Shown: in pieces, positions 8,601 through 17,186 of the stretch
Numbering within the stretch: position 1 is the first letter of the stretch
Layout of the letters: each line of letters begins with the position of its first letter
Origin: RGIG1934 sp964492545
GTDB lineage: Bacteria > Bacillota > Clostridia > Lachnospirales > Lachnospiraceae
DNA length: 29,766 bases
Direction: 5' to 3'
Assembly (NCBI GenBank): GCA_964492545.1
Contig: CAZBKO010000017.1
Span: 1 to 29,766 of the forward strand
Program-made: the position numbers and the translations under genes
The notes under the pieces: generated by a model
Databases searched by the model: none
What the model saw: only the letters and a program-made list of their open reading frames with translations
Told to the model about the DNA's origin: nothing

Positions 8601-11444
8601 TCTCATATTTCCTGATTTAACACCAAAATATATAAGATCATAATCTGCTGTTAGATTCATTTCACGAGTATTGAACTCTCTTACACTCATTGAATCAACA
8701 TCGAAATATTTACTGTAATTATCCTTAGTCATCTCTGAATAATCAATTCTCAACCACTTGGCAAGCTTTACAGCACCATCATAAGAATTAAGCTCTCCTG
8801 CATTTGCTGCCGGCTCAATTTCAAGAATCTTCATTGGATAATTCTGAAGCTCGTTAATATACATGTTCATTGTGTATCTTATAATATCTCCAAGAGTTGC
8901 TCCTGAATCAGTAACGTCTTCTAATTTTTCCCATTCCGTTGAACTCAATATACTAGAATTTACTAATGAATAATTGTACTTATTAAACTCTGCACCATTA
9001 AACTTAACTAAGCTGCCATATGTATAGGTTCTATTATATAAAGAGTATACAGAAAGTTTTGCCCCTGACTTAAATGTACTGATTGCCCATTCATTGTATG
9101 AAGCACCTTTTCCAATTCCACCCGGATAATAAATACCCTCATCATTTATCTTATCAGTTATATTTGCAACTACGTTGTTATTATATCTTAACTTAATTAA
9201 TAATAAAGCTTTATAAAGATTATTATTTTTAGCTGCGGAGGTAGCTGATGTAGAATCTTTTATTATTTTATTGCTGTTTGTATATGATAATCCGCCAATA
9301 TTCTTAACGATATCTGATGCAAATATCAGACCGCTTGTATTTGATTCAGCATAATCATATAATGCTTTTGAAACTTCCCAAGATGAGAAATCATACGAAA
9401 CCTCTGCATCCAATTTAGCAGTTTCTTTATTGGTATCAGAAATAATCTTTTCTAATGCTTCATCATCAACTACTGTCTTAATAAATGAACCATATACGTA
9501 GTCCTCGCCGAAATCACTTGCAACTACTTCTTCATTACTTTCATAAACATTACCTGCTTTGTCTGCATTGAATACACACCAATATTCTCCATAAACAGAA
9601 GCATCATCATCTGAAATAGTTATCTCGGCCAGGTCAGAAGTAACATCTGTAGCAAATGTAAGCTTAAGTTCACTAATATTTGCATCTGTTGGCAAATCAA
9701 GAACTATTCTATAGTAATTGTTGCTATTTTCCTCTTTAGATAATTCAGCATTTTCTATAGTATTAGTTTCTGTCTCACCATTTAATGTATATGTTCCCTG
9801 TACTGTTGCAGATGTATAATCACCATCCGCTCTAAAATGAAGTATTACATGATTTGATTCATCGTCATCATATGATGGCTTTGTATCTTCCTCTGTAAAT
9901 AGATTTACGTCTGTCTGGGCCTCAAAATTTTCCTTGTATGCATCAATAAAATCTATATTGAAATCTTCAAAGGCTGCTGCCTTAAAATCATTTGCAGTTA
10001 ATGCAGCGGTCTCAGTGGCATTTCCAGCGGCTCTTGCTATTTTCTCTCTAGCCTTTGCCTGCTCATTTTCATTAACCTTCTTAATCATTTCAAGAACTTC
10101 TGTTTCAGTAGTAATCTTTTTCTTAGTAATCTCATCTAAATACGCATCAAAATTATAATCTCTATAAATATCAAAATTAGATTTGTTAAATATTTCAGCG
10201 GTTATAGTTTCTTTAACTTCTTCTAAAGTTTTATTTGAGTTATCAATTATAACCTGTCTTGCACTCATACTTTCATTAGAGTTGATAAACTTAACAGCAG
10301 TATTGATTGATGATCTTCCAAGACTAAATCCACCTGAAGGCGTTGTTTCTATCTTGTCAACATATAAATCAAAGTTTTCACTAATAAATAATGATAATCC
10401 AGTAGACGAATCCACAAGATTTGCCTTAATCATAGTCTGCTTGAAATTTTCTCTCTTTACATTATCCTTCATGTCTTCTATAAACGAAGCACTTCCTGCA
10501 GCATTTTTAATCTCATCTATTGATTTATTCTCAATTTTTGTATTTTGTGTTGTCAAAAAAGTATTTATATCTACTGCATCAGATAAACTTCCTTTTTCGC
10601 TCGCCTTTAATGCATTAAGATATGCCTGTTCATTATATGACTTATAGTTATCAAGATTTGCAACTTCAAATATACTCTTGGTATTATTAATTCCAACTTT
10701 TGTAAAATAGCTGTTTATTGTTTCTTCAAGGTTAAGTGCACTATCTTTTCCAACTGAATTTTTGATAAGTCTTACAGCTAATTCAGAAGCAACAACTGAT
10801 TCATAATTAATTGTATCATAGTATGCTCCGATTTCACCTTTATCGTATTTATCACTAAATTCACCAGACTCTTTGTTATAATTCATTACCTGATCATAAT
10901 AGTACATTAAATTGCTATCATTTTCCTTAGCATTATTAACATAAATTAAATCACATTTTGTTATATCCTCTGATGTAACATCATTAGCCTGCTTTACTAT
11001 TACTTTAACATCAGATTGAGTATTAAGTGCATCACCAAATACATTTTTGCTAAATGTATCATTTAATACTTTATTGTTTTCGTTAACAACATAACCTGCT
11101 GATGTTTTATTAACAGACCATCCTGTTGCATTGGTAAATTCTGTTGTAGCTAAATTAGCTGGTCCTTCTACCGGATAAGCCTCAATAGCATCTTTGGTAA
11201 TAGGTTCGTAGCCTGGAATAGTATATCCCAACACCTGTTGTCCATATTCTGCAACAATTTCAAGTATTGTGACCTCATTTCCTTCACCCTTTTCTTCCTT
11301 ACTTTGATCCTTATCACCTTTATATACGCCAGCGGTAACGTTATTTACAACCCCTATAGTTGTAACAGTGATAATGATTGCAGCCAAAAGGACACCACAA
11401 ATCGATAATAATTTTCGATGTTTTCCTATGAATTTTCTCATCAT
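5694..11444 (-). CDS. Giant membrane-anchored surface protein at the end of the pilus operon (possible DUF5057 family)
   Basis: The protein has 1916 residues. A short basic N-terminus is followed by one hydrophobic segment at about 13-36, so it is probably exported and held by an uncleaved or slowly cleaved signal anchor. The rest is rich in Asn, Asp, Ser, Thr and Tyr, as in extracellular proteins. No LPXTG sorting motif or C-terminal membrane segment is present. Strand-like motifs recur: ILEI at 60 and 873, and DLIYV, DLIYF and DMIVF near 165, 936 and 1415. Around 1415-1455 the pattern (DMIVFGYCDSY, YFVDAGHSLFFAHD) looks like a flavodoxin or amidotransferase-like fold. I associate this layout with DUF5057, from memory. 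It follows four minor-pilin genes by 13 bases, with an AGGAGG ribosome site. Its position suggests a PilY1-like tip or adhesin role, but no PilY1 sequence similarity is visible and the function is unknown. Confidence 0.85.
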   Translation of the reverse strand: MMRKFIGKHRKLLSICGVLLAAIIITVTTIGVVNNVTAGVYKGDKDQSKEEKGEGNEVTILEIVAEYGQQVLGYTIPGYEPITKDAIEAYPVEGPANLATTEFTNATGWSVNKTSAGYVVNENNKVLNDTFSKNVFGDALNTQSDVKVIVKQANDVTSEDITKCDLIYVNNAKENDSNLMYYYDQVMNYNKESGEFSDKYDKGEIGAYYDTINYESVVASELAVRLIKNSVGKDSALNLEETINSYFTKVGINNTKSIFEVANLDNYKSYNEQAYLNALKASEKGSLSDAVDINTFLTTQNTKIENKSIDEIKNAAGSASFIEDMKDNVKRENFKQTMIKANLVDSSTGLSLFISENFDLYVDKIETTPSGGFSLGRSSINTAVKFINSNESMSARQVIIDNSNKTLEEVKETITAEIFNKSNFDIYRDYNFDAYLDEITKKKITTETEVLEMIKKVNENEQAKAREKIARAAGNATETAALTANDFKAAAFEDFNIDFIDAYKENFEAQTDVNLFTEEDTKPSYDDDESNHVILHFRADGDYTSATVQGTYTLNGETETNTIENAELSKEENSNNYYRIVLDLPTDANISELKLTFATDVTSDLAEITISDDDASVYGEYWCVFNADKAGNVYESNEEVVASDFGEDYVYGSFIKTVVDDEALEKIISDTNKETAKLDAEVSYDFSSWEVSKALYDYAESNTSGLIFASDIVKNIGGLSYTNSNKIIKDSTSATSAAKNNNLYKALLLIKLRYNNNVVANITDKINDEGIYYPGGIGKGASYNEWAISTFKSGAKLSVYSLYNRTYTYGSLVKFNGAEFNKYNYSLVNSSILSSTEWEKLEDVTDSGATLGDIIRYTMNMYINELQNYPMKILEIEPAANAGELNSYDGAVKLAKWLRIDYSEMTKDNYSKYFDVDSMSVREFNTREMNLTADYDLIYFGVKSGNMRRETFGSNSRTSFIDTSMNGLVYTGIGDEYTVHKFFRGALASDYTLTKYTYDTNDYTVKSINYSPSKDNAVWAKYFTQAYTDENSNNYLDLSKGTYALNNSLTTTRISGNDITVNKYNDLMVYVKAGYPILFTDELINSDNYISCDKDTNNSAKWKYLDVHSKLYNFIKDAKLLGYDTAYGEYTGKDSSNNNVFGDGYKYASLVNVDYARYGTDPEKLSAANKFNGGLSFATKRNTKVTFEYVSGPQEYDKDTNGNKISTNTMDGIVGTTIKYGTSEYTRYKVILSVDESVDMEWLEQNYAFQMYIDKSGSGRFTDENRVEIDPDVDFNNKGKQIILEGNWPVGDDGTMDGFVPWRVEAYKKNNADNHYLYTGFSAFEKVDKNGNATKKDVEVLWVATENITMNFENLINSVNVPEYNIKVTKVSYPDFSKKWTSISENTVYDSGNSLLKVGKFDSKASSERKDKEFDMIVFGYCDSYVGQDINNIMCLENIKYFVDAGHSLFFAHDNASYLTTVCDYVNEGSSNIITSGNRTTSSGNEDNMYNFAKYTTSYMRGMLGMDTYGVSYSPQSFIYGYDSNGNVVSEADKDKAVRLNPLYNPAVYNARLYLDQSKLEDFRGYTEGITFWCTNDKDFKAAYKTNGGTGNDIAASSYNESWLATTNIRLTNKGQISVYPYVIGDTLTVGKTHFQYLSLNLEDDNTTVWYVLDSTDQNKLYNATSGDGANGYYIYSNGNITYTGAGHQSDQTTKEKKLFINTVVAAIKAGNYGPEISFTNKDTVNDEESVIYTYDTDKYVNVGFKVSDVDRKKGAENSFSQFDMYFDKIGDADDSSSVSLDANDIAINTANADGASDFIMNSEGTEYINYTKENVLNRTDYTFTLSYVDLANKYNELHDISDRYSLSDDGFYFKNGVQGSYSSEIKDKTEAFFDEYRIAITATDVPKTYDENSTVKGITSTSVARVAFRTLFNLN

Positions 11445-11457
11445 TAAATTCCTCCTG

Positions 11458-12087
11458 TTACTTGTTTCTTATTTTATACGTGTTAGTAGTTACTCGGTCT
11501 AACTTTGATATGCTGTATGATATATTAACCTTTATTAAATCTGATTCATGGAAATATACCTCTTTTCCACTTTCAGCTTCCTCGATATTTACACCAACGG
11601 TTTCATTATCATTCGTCTTAACATATTCTGTTGAAAAATCATATATTACGTTGCTTACTAAATGATTATCATCGCCGCTACCTACTGTTTCTGACGCATC
11701 ATATACATATATTGAATGTTTGCTCTTGTTGTAATAGATTGCCTGACCTGTTGTCATTATATTACCTGAATTCAATATTGGCTCCCCAAGATTATCTACC
11801 TGTATTGCTGTATATATTGTAGCTTCTGCAACCTTTCCTTCTCCATCTCTAACAATTTCTATTCGAGACGTGCCACTTTTTCCTGATTTAATCGCATCTG
11901 CTATTAAATTGCCTGTAAACTGAATTTCACTCTGCATTTTAGTTTCTCTAGATGACTTAGAGTAATAGTTCATTCCAAATAGAATTACACTAAATGCTGC
12001 TACCACAACAATCCCGGCTATTCCGATACTAATAATCATTTCTATAAGAGAAAAGCCTTTATCATCCAAATTTTTAGAAATTTTCAT
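11458..12087 (-). CDS. Minor prepilin, PilW/GspJ-like
   Basis: The 209-residue protein has a class III leader, DDKG, cleaved before FSLIEMI. The usual Glu is at position +5 of the mature protein, and a hydrophobic helix of about 20 residues follows. The remaining C-terminal domain has the size usual for PilW/GspJ-type minor pilins. It would be processed and N-methylated by PilD and would join the pilus-initiating tip complex. AGGATGAGG precedes the ATG. It lies between the FimU/GspH-like pilin and the 1916-residue protein, an order like that of proteobacterial minor-pilin operons. The pilin class is certain. The exact PilW assignment rests on size and position. Confidence 0.85.
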   Translation of the reverse strand: MKISKNLDDKGFSLIEMIISIGIAGIVVVAAFSVILFGMNYYSKSSRETKMQSEIQFTGNLIADAIKSGKSGTSRIEIVRDGEGKVAEATIYTAIQVDNLGEPILNSGNIMTTGQAIYYNKSKHSIYVYDASETVGSGDDNHLVSNVIYDFSTEYVKTNDNETVGVNIEEAESGKEVYFHESDLIKVNISYSISKLDRVTTNTYKIRNK

Positions 12088-12105
12088 TTGAACCTCATCC
12101 TTTCC

Positions 12106-12627
12106 TTACTCAAAATAATGCTTACCAGTTGCTTTAACCAGTTTGATTGTTTTGTCAGCTCTAGAATTATTTACTTTAAAATCCGATACATAATAATCGC
12201 TATATTTCATGCAAGCTCCTGAGCCACTGTTATATACAATAGTTGGCCATGTACTCGCTGTTGTTGAAATACTTTGGTCATCTAAAACAATTGTATCTGT
12301 TCCGCTGATAACTGTTTTTGAATACGTTATAGTAATACTAGAGGAACTACCTAACTCCGTTTTGTCATACACAGATGAATCTCTTTTAACAGTTGCATAA
12401 TATTTACCATCCTCTAGTGAAATTGTCATTGACCAGTTTCCCTGCTTTGACATTGTGTTGGTTCTTGTATCAGTAAGTGCATCATCAATTCCATGACTCG
12501 CCTGCTTTACTTTTGTAGAACCAATATAACTATACAATGAAACAGCCCCTGCTGTAACAATTCCCATAATTGCTATGGTAACTATCAGCTCAATAAGAGA
12601 AAAACCTTTATTATTCTTTTTTGTCAT
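12106..12627 (-). CDS. Minor prepilin, FimU/GspH-like
   Basis: The 173-residue protein begins MTKKNNKG, then FSLIELIVTIAIMGI, a textbook type III signal with cleavage after Gly8 and Glu at mature position +5. The helix is followed by a Ser/Thr-rich domain that looks mostly beta. FimU/FimT/GspH proteins are small minor pilins of this size that sit at the pilus tip. GGGAGG precedes the ATG. It lies 18 bases before the PilW-like gene and 20 bases after the 870-residue PilX-like gene. Pilin identity is firm. The FimU/GspH label is inferred from length and neighbours. Confidence 0.86.
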   Translation of the reverse strand: MTKKNNKGFSLIELIVTIAIMGIVTAGAVSLYSYIGSTKVKQASHGIDDALTDTRTNTMSKQGNWSMTISLEDGKYYATVKRDSSVYDKTELGSSSSITITYSKTVISGTDTIVLDDQSISTTASTWPTIVYNSGSGACMKYSDYYVSDFKVNNSRADKTIKLVKATGKHYFE

Positions 12628-12647
12628 GATAGTCCTCCCTTTAATCC

Positions 12648-15260
12648 TTAATTACCTTGTGCTGAATCAATTTCCTCGTTAACTGCCATTTTCTCCCAGT
12701 TGCTATAAGAAACTAAATCCTGATATTTAATGTCATTAAGTGTTATATGACCTGTTGCCTCTCCATCACCATCACCCTGAGATACTGATAAGTATCCTTT
12801 TAAGCAGGCATTAAGTGTTGTATCCTTTGCTGAAACCCACTTTGATAAGTCTGCGCAGGCTGTTAATGCTACTGTAACGCTTCCATTACCATTATCGATT
12901 TTAACATCACCAGAGCTAATAATTATACCTGTAAAATCTCTAGATACTGTTACATTATTTGCTGCTATGATAACACCATTGCTTATATTGTTATTAACTA
13001 CATAATTTGCAGCTTTTGTCATTACTACATAAGAATTGTTGTTTGTTATATTATATTCAGCCATCTGCGCTGCTGTAAATATTCCTGAAGTCTGTAAATC
13101 GTAAACTGCTTCATATGTATCCATATTACCATCGCCATCTGAATCCTTCAAATTAGCGATATTCTCGTTCTCTACTGTTCCGTCAAATACATTGTTAAAC
13201 ATATCAACATCAATATAAGTAGAAATTGGTGTTTTTGTAGATGCATTGATTGATCCGGTTACATTCGATGGTACTGTAGTTGAAGAAATGTCACCGTAAT
13301 CCTTAAGTTCAGTTAACATTGCTCTATATCTCAATGATATATCTGTAATGTATCTTGCAAACTGATTTCTGTTATTATTCTCTAATGTATGATTAACTAA
13401 TAGTACTCTCTGACTGTCGGCTTTGTTAGCATCAACCTGCATAAGTGAACCTACTGTCAATATATTACTGTTTTCATTAATTGAAATTAATTTAACACCA
13501 AGCTTATCAGCTTTTTCACGAATAGTTTTTTTATTTGATAATGATTCATTAAAGTATGACTCAAACAATTCAGTCTGTTCTGTAGGTGATAAACTAGCTC
13601 TATAGAAATATACATTTCCACCCACCTTTTTGGCAACAGTCTTATCAGTCAATATACCATGTCCAAGTACATTGTTTCTGAAGAAATCATAAGTAACAGG
13701 ATTAGACTTAACAACATTGTATTCATCCGCCTGAGCCGGATTCATAAAGTTATATAATGTCTTATCTGTAATTGTTGCTAAATATGCTTCCTGATTACCT
13801 CTTATTGAAAGTGATTCACCAGTCATATATGTAGAATTGTTCTCACCAAGTCCGGCATCTGGATCTATAAGGTCAACATATGCACGTCCTCCAAGTAATA
13901 ATGTTTTTAATTCATTTAAATCAAGTGACGCATCACGACCATTTACTAATATAGCACTGCTCTTTTCATGTTCGTATTCTGCTAAGTCACCAACAACATT
14001 ACCGTTTGAATCATAAGCTTTTCCAGCATTTGAATCAAAATACATTTTATCATTCTCATTACTGTTTGCTTCTATTGTATTAGCTGCACTAGATGCTCTA
14101 AAACCAATACCAAAATAATTACCTGATATTTTAACTGTTGATCCATTACCATTTATATCCAAATCATCTTTAACTACACAATCTGCGTTATCAATATTAA
14201 TAACATCATGTAATCCGGATGTTGAAATATTCTTTGCCCAAACTTTTAACGCATCATTTTCTGCGTTTCGTTTGAATGAAATTTCACCATTATTTACATC
14301 AATATTACCAGATGATGCTATATTTGTAGCTGTAATATTCAACTTGGAATTATTGACTAATATACCTGTTTTTGTTGATGACGCAAGCTTTCCTGCATAT
14401 ACATTTCCGTTAAAGTTTGTTGAACTGTTAACTGTAACTGTAGGATCTGTAGTGTTTGCATCGCCTTCTGCTAATACAATATATTTGAATAATTCACCAT
14501 AATCGATAGTACTTACTTCTGAGAAGTTAATATCAATAAGTGGAACTTCTACAACTATATCAGTTCCAACTTTACTTGTTACACCATCGTTTGACTTAAA
14601 TGTAACTGAGATATCATTCAAAGTAAAGCAATCTAATGTTACACTATTTCCTGACGAACTTGTAGCTAATTTAGTACTATAGCTTATGGCTACATTTGGA
14701 TTCTCTGCAGTGTACTGAGGTATAGAAATCTCTGGAGCCTGTGAAGCACCTTCGTCAATGTAGCTTTGAAGATGATTTTTCAATTCCTGCTGTTCATAAG
14801 CACCATTCTTATATATTGGATTACATTCATAATATATACCATTGTTTGCATTTCCATATAAAATCTGATTCCAGTTACTTACTAAATCTTCTGAATTACA
14901 CTCCTTACCAGTAAGATAATAGTAAAAAATATTTCTAAAAGCCTTATTAAGCTCTGTATTGTCCTTAGTAACATAGTTGCCGTCAACATCAGTTGTCATC
15001 ATATTATTCAGAACGTATGTATATGCATATTTCATTCCATCCATAACATCCTGACCAACTCCGGCGTACACCTTATCAATTGCTTCTTCGGCTGTATAAA
15101 AGGTCTTCTTTTGATTTCTGTCTATATTCTTCATTGAATAATTTAGCGTTGTACTTGCTAATACTACTGAACCAAGAATACCTAGTAATAGAATACCTAC
15201 AATAACAATAATAAGTGTATCACCTCTATTGTCTTTTCTAATTCTAAATAACCTCTGCAT
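12648..15260 (-). CDS. Giant PilX/GspK-like minor pilin (870 residues)
   Basis: The N-terminus has a basic leader ending DNRG, then DTLIIVIVGILLLGILG, a pilin-like helix. It lacks the conserved Glu at +5 and has Asp at +1. PilX and GspK tip subunits also deviate here. GspK is known to lack Glu5. These relatives are usually near 200-330 residues, so 870 is very large. Residues 270-400 and 750-800 show short repeating Asn/Gly/Ser/Ile strands (NGVIIAANNVTVS, GIIISSGDVKI), suggesting a beta-solenoid. Residues 706-717 (DSDGDGNMDTYE) fit a 12-residue EF-hand-type calcium loop. AGGAGG precedes the ATG. It probably caps or primes the pilus together with the other three minor pilins. Whether PilD cleaves it is unknown. 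Confidence 0.82.
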   Translation of the reverse strand: MQRLFRIRKDNRGDTLIIVIVGILLLGILGSVVLASTTLNYSMKNIDRNQKKTFYTAEEAIDKVYAGVGQDVMDGMKYAYTYVLNNMMTTDVDGNYVTKDNTELNKAFRNIFYYYLTGKECNSEDLVSNWNQILYGNANNGIYYECNPIYKNGAYEQQELKNHLQSYIDEGASQAPEISIPQYTAENPNVAISYSTKLATSSSGNSVTLDCFTLNDISVTFKSNDGVTSKVGTDIVVEVPLIDINFSEVSTIDYGELFKYIVLAEGDANTTDPTVTVNSSTNFNGNVYAGKLASSTKTGILVNNSKLNITATNIASSGNIDVNNGEISFKRNAENDALKVWAKNISTSGLHDVINIDNADCVVKDDLDINGNGSTVKISGNYFGIGFRASSAANTIEANSNENDKMYFDSNAGKAYDSNGNVVGDLAEYEHEKSSAILVNGRDASLDLNELKTLLLGGRAYVDLIDPDAGLGENNSTYMTGESLSIRGNQEAYLATITDKTLYNFMNPAQADEYNVVKSNPVTYDFFRNNVLGHGILTDKTVAKKVGGNVYFYRASLSPTEQTELFESYFNESLSNKKTIREKADKLGVKLISINENSNILTVGSLMQVDANKADSQRVLLVNHTLENNNRNQFARYITDISLRYRAMLTELKDYGDISSTTVPSNVTGSINASTKTPISTYIDVDMFNNVFDGTVENENIANLKDSDGDGNMDTYEAVYDLQTSGIFTAAQMAEYNITNNNSYVVMTKAANYVVNNNISNGVIIAANNVTVSRDFTGIIISSGDVKIDNGNGSVTVALTACADLSKWVSAKDTTLNACLKGYLSVSQGDGDGEATGHITLNDIKYQDLVSYSNWEKMAVNEEIDSAQGN

Positions 15261-15269
15261 ACTAACCTC

Positions 15270-16436
15270 CTAATTCTGGGTATCTGTAGACGACTTTACT
15301 GTTGACTTCAAATTACCATGCCAATAAATATCTACTGTTAACTCATATAATTTAACTGAATCCTTTTTACCAACTAATGAATTGATTTTGTTTATTCCAG
15401 TTGCATCATATATATCATTTGACATATAAGCTTCAGTATTATCGTTTTCAAACATTCCCGGATTATTTACATCATCCGCTATTGCTGTATTATCTGTACC
15501 ACCCTTTTTAAAGTAAATATTTGATAAATTGTTGCCTGAATACATTAACTTCTTACCATTCTGTAATGCTACAGTCTGATTTGAAATGTATACCTTACAC
15601 TTCTTGGCAGAAGCTTCAATGATATTATCAGGTATCTGATTATCAACTACTATTTTGTCATTTGTTGTCGTTACTGTTCCATAAGGATACATTGTGTAGA
15701 ACAACAATACATCCGGCACAGTTTCATATGAATTGGTAAATACATCTGTATAAACCTTGCTTGCAATACCATTACCATAATTGCATTCATACGCTACCGA
15801 TACTGAAACCTGGAATGGTCTTGTACCATGTGAGCCATCATAAGTAACGTACACAAATGTTGTTCTTAATGTATTATTCTGAATATTCATACTTATTGTA
15901 TTAGGATCCAAGTTACTTTTGAACTGACTGTTCTTATCATAATCAGGCAATCCCGAAATTTCAGAATATAAACTATTAATACCTTCATCATCGTTTCTGT
16001 ACACTTCGCTGATAAGTATTGATGTTAAACTATTATCAATATCTGCTAAATCCGGTGCACTGTATGTCTGTGGTTTCATTTTAACAGTTGCTGAATATCC
16101 GCTTTCACTGTTACCTGACAGTTTAGCTGCATTCACATTAAAAACATACTCTGCGTTAGCACTGTCATAGTAGTAATAATTCTGTCCGGCATATCCATCA
16201 ATTTCACCAACATCAATATATTTAAATTCCTGCGAAAGCATTTCAAATGATTCAGCTTTGAATTTCTCCATTATGCTTTCACTATGATTAGTTACCGTCT
16301 GCTTAACTCTTGAATTTGAGTTGTTTTTTGCAGCAATTACAAAAGCATTAAGAAAAGGTGCCGTAATGATTGCAAGAATAGCTACGCTCACAATTAATTC
16401 TATTAAGGTAAAACCTTTATTTTTTTCTTTACCCAT
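15270..16436 (-). CDS. Minor prepilin, PilV/GspI-like position, large C-terminal domain
   Basis: I start this at the ATG 16434-16436 (388 residues), which gives MGKEKNKG followed by FTLIELIVSVAILAI, a canonical prepilin signal. A GAAGGGAGAG ribosome site lies about 9 bases upstream. An in-frame ATG at 16478 would overlap the pilO end and give an unusually long leader, so it is less likely. The mature part keeps Glu at +5, then has an extracellular domain of about 350 residues with Tyr/Asn-rich strands. It is the first of four minor-pilin genes after pilO, corresponding in order to PilV/GspI but larger than usual. Confidence 0.85.
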   Translation of the reverse strand: MGKEKNKGFTLIELIVSVAILAIITAPFLNAFVIAAKNNSNSRVKQTVTNHSESIMEKFKAESFEMLSQEFKYIDVGEIDGYAGQNYYYYDSANAEYVFNVNAAKLSGNSESGYSATVKMKPQTYSAPDLADIDNSLTSILISEVYRNDDEGINSLYSEISGLPDYDKNSQFKSNLDPNTISMNIQNNTLRTTFVYVTYDGSHGTRPFQVSVSVAYECNYGNGIASKVYTDVFTNSYETVPDVLLFYTMYPYGTVTTTNDKIVVDNQIPDNIIEASAKKCKVYISNQTVALQNGKKLMYSGNNLSNIYFKKGGTDNTAIADDVNNPGMFENDNTEAYMSNDIYDATGINKINSLVGKKDSVKLYELTVDIYWHGNLKSTVKSSTDTQN

Positions 16437-16464
16437 TTGCGTATTCTCTCCCTTCGCAAGCACT

Positions 16465-17178
16465 TTACTGTGCGTCACCTGCTCCTATAAATCCATTATA
16501 GAAAATATTATCAACTGCATGCTGAACTGTTGGTATTGTAACAGCACTTGGTTTTCTATCTGTACCTGTTATAGCATACTCAGAAATACTCAAGTTCAAT
16601 GTAATATCGCCTGTACTTGTATCAAATGTAAATGAAGTTGCTGTAGGTACTTTTCTTCTATCATTTTCTAATACTTCTGATAATACATCCTTGATTTCAT
16701 TATATGAACCCACAACTGTCATTGTATAGTTGTTTGATATTCCAGCATAATCACTATGTATACCTGTTACTTTAGCATTATCAGGATTTGATGATGTTAA
16801 TGCTCCAAAAGCATATATCATCTCATTATCAGCCATACCCAATGAAGTAACTGTTGCTTTTGTCTTCTCTTCAAGTGTAACTGAATCCATTAAAACTGAT
16901 TCATTGGTAATATCTGCATCATAATTATCAATAAGCTTATCATAGTCGCTTGTTAATTTATTAGTCTTCTCAACATATGAATCTTTGTTGTCATACATCT
17001 GTTTAAGGTGTGTATACTGAGTGTTTAAAGTATCTATTTCGTCATTAATATCTGATTTCTTTGTATTAAAGCTGTTAAACCCGTATAAGTAAGATACTAT
17101 TAATAAAACCACGCCAACTAAAAGGCATAAAAGTGCTTTGTACTGGTTAATCTGTTCTTTTAACTCTTTCATATTCAT
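16465..17178 (-). CDS. pilO: PilO-like pilus inner-membrane assembly protein
   Basis: The 237-residue bitopic protein has a short cytoplasmic N-terminus, one membrane helix at about 14-34 and a coiled-coil stretch at about 38-82. It ends in an extracytoplasmic ferredoxin-like domain containing NYTMTVVGSYNEIKDVLSEV, typical of PilO. PilO pairs with PilN to build the membrane alignment platform that links the motor side to the growing fibre. The neighbouring upstream gene supplies PilM and PilN as one polypeptide, and its stop codon overlaps the AAGGAG ribosome site here, so the two are likely translationally coupled. No pilP or pilQ follows, as expected for a cell without an outer membrane. 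Confidence 0.85.
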   Translation of the reverse strand: MNMKELKEQINQYKALLCLLVGVVLLIVSYLYGFNSFNTKKSDINDEIDTLNTQYTHLKQMYDNKDSYVEKTNKLTSDYDKLIDNYDADITNESVLMDSVTLEEKTKATVTSLGMADNEMIYAFGALTSSNPDNAKVTGIHSDYAGISNNYTMTVVGSYNEIKDVLSEVLENDRRKVPTATSFTFDTSTGDITLNLSISEYAITGTDRKPSAVTIPTVQHAVDNIFYNGFIGAGDAQ

Positions 17179-17186
17179 TCATCTCC

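Noticed and set aside
10183..10647. Plus-strand open frame of 154 codons inside the giant surface-protein gene
   Set aside because: It is antisense to a long, coherent gene, has no recognisable domain, and its hydrophobic composition is that expected from reading the opposite strand.
5694..11444. Sortase-anchored cell-wall protein
   Set aside because: The C-terminus ends in VARVAFRTLFNLN, with no LPXTG-like motif, hydrophobic segment or basic tail.
16437..16478. Upstream in-frame ATG at 16478 as the start of the PilV-like pilin
   Set aside because: It overlaps the pilO end and gives a 22-residue leader. The ATG at 16436 has a good ribosome site and a normal eight-residue leader.
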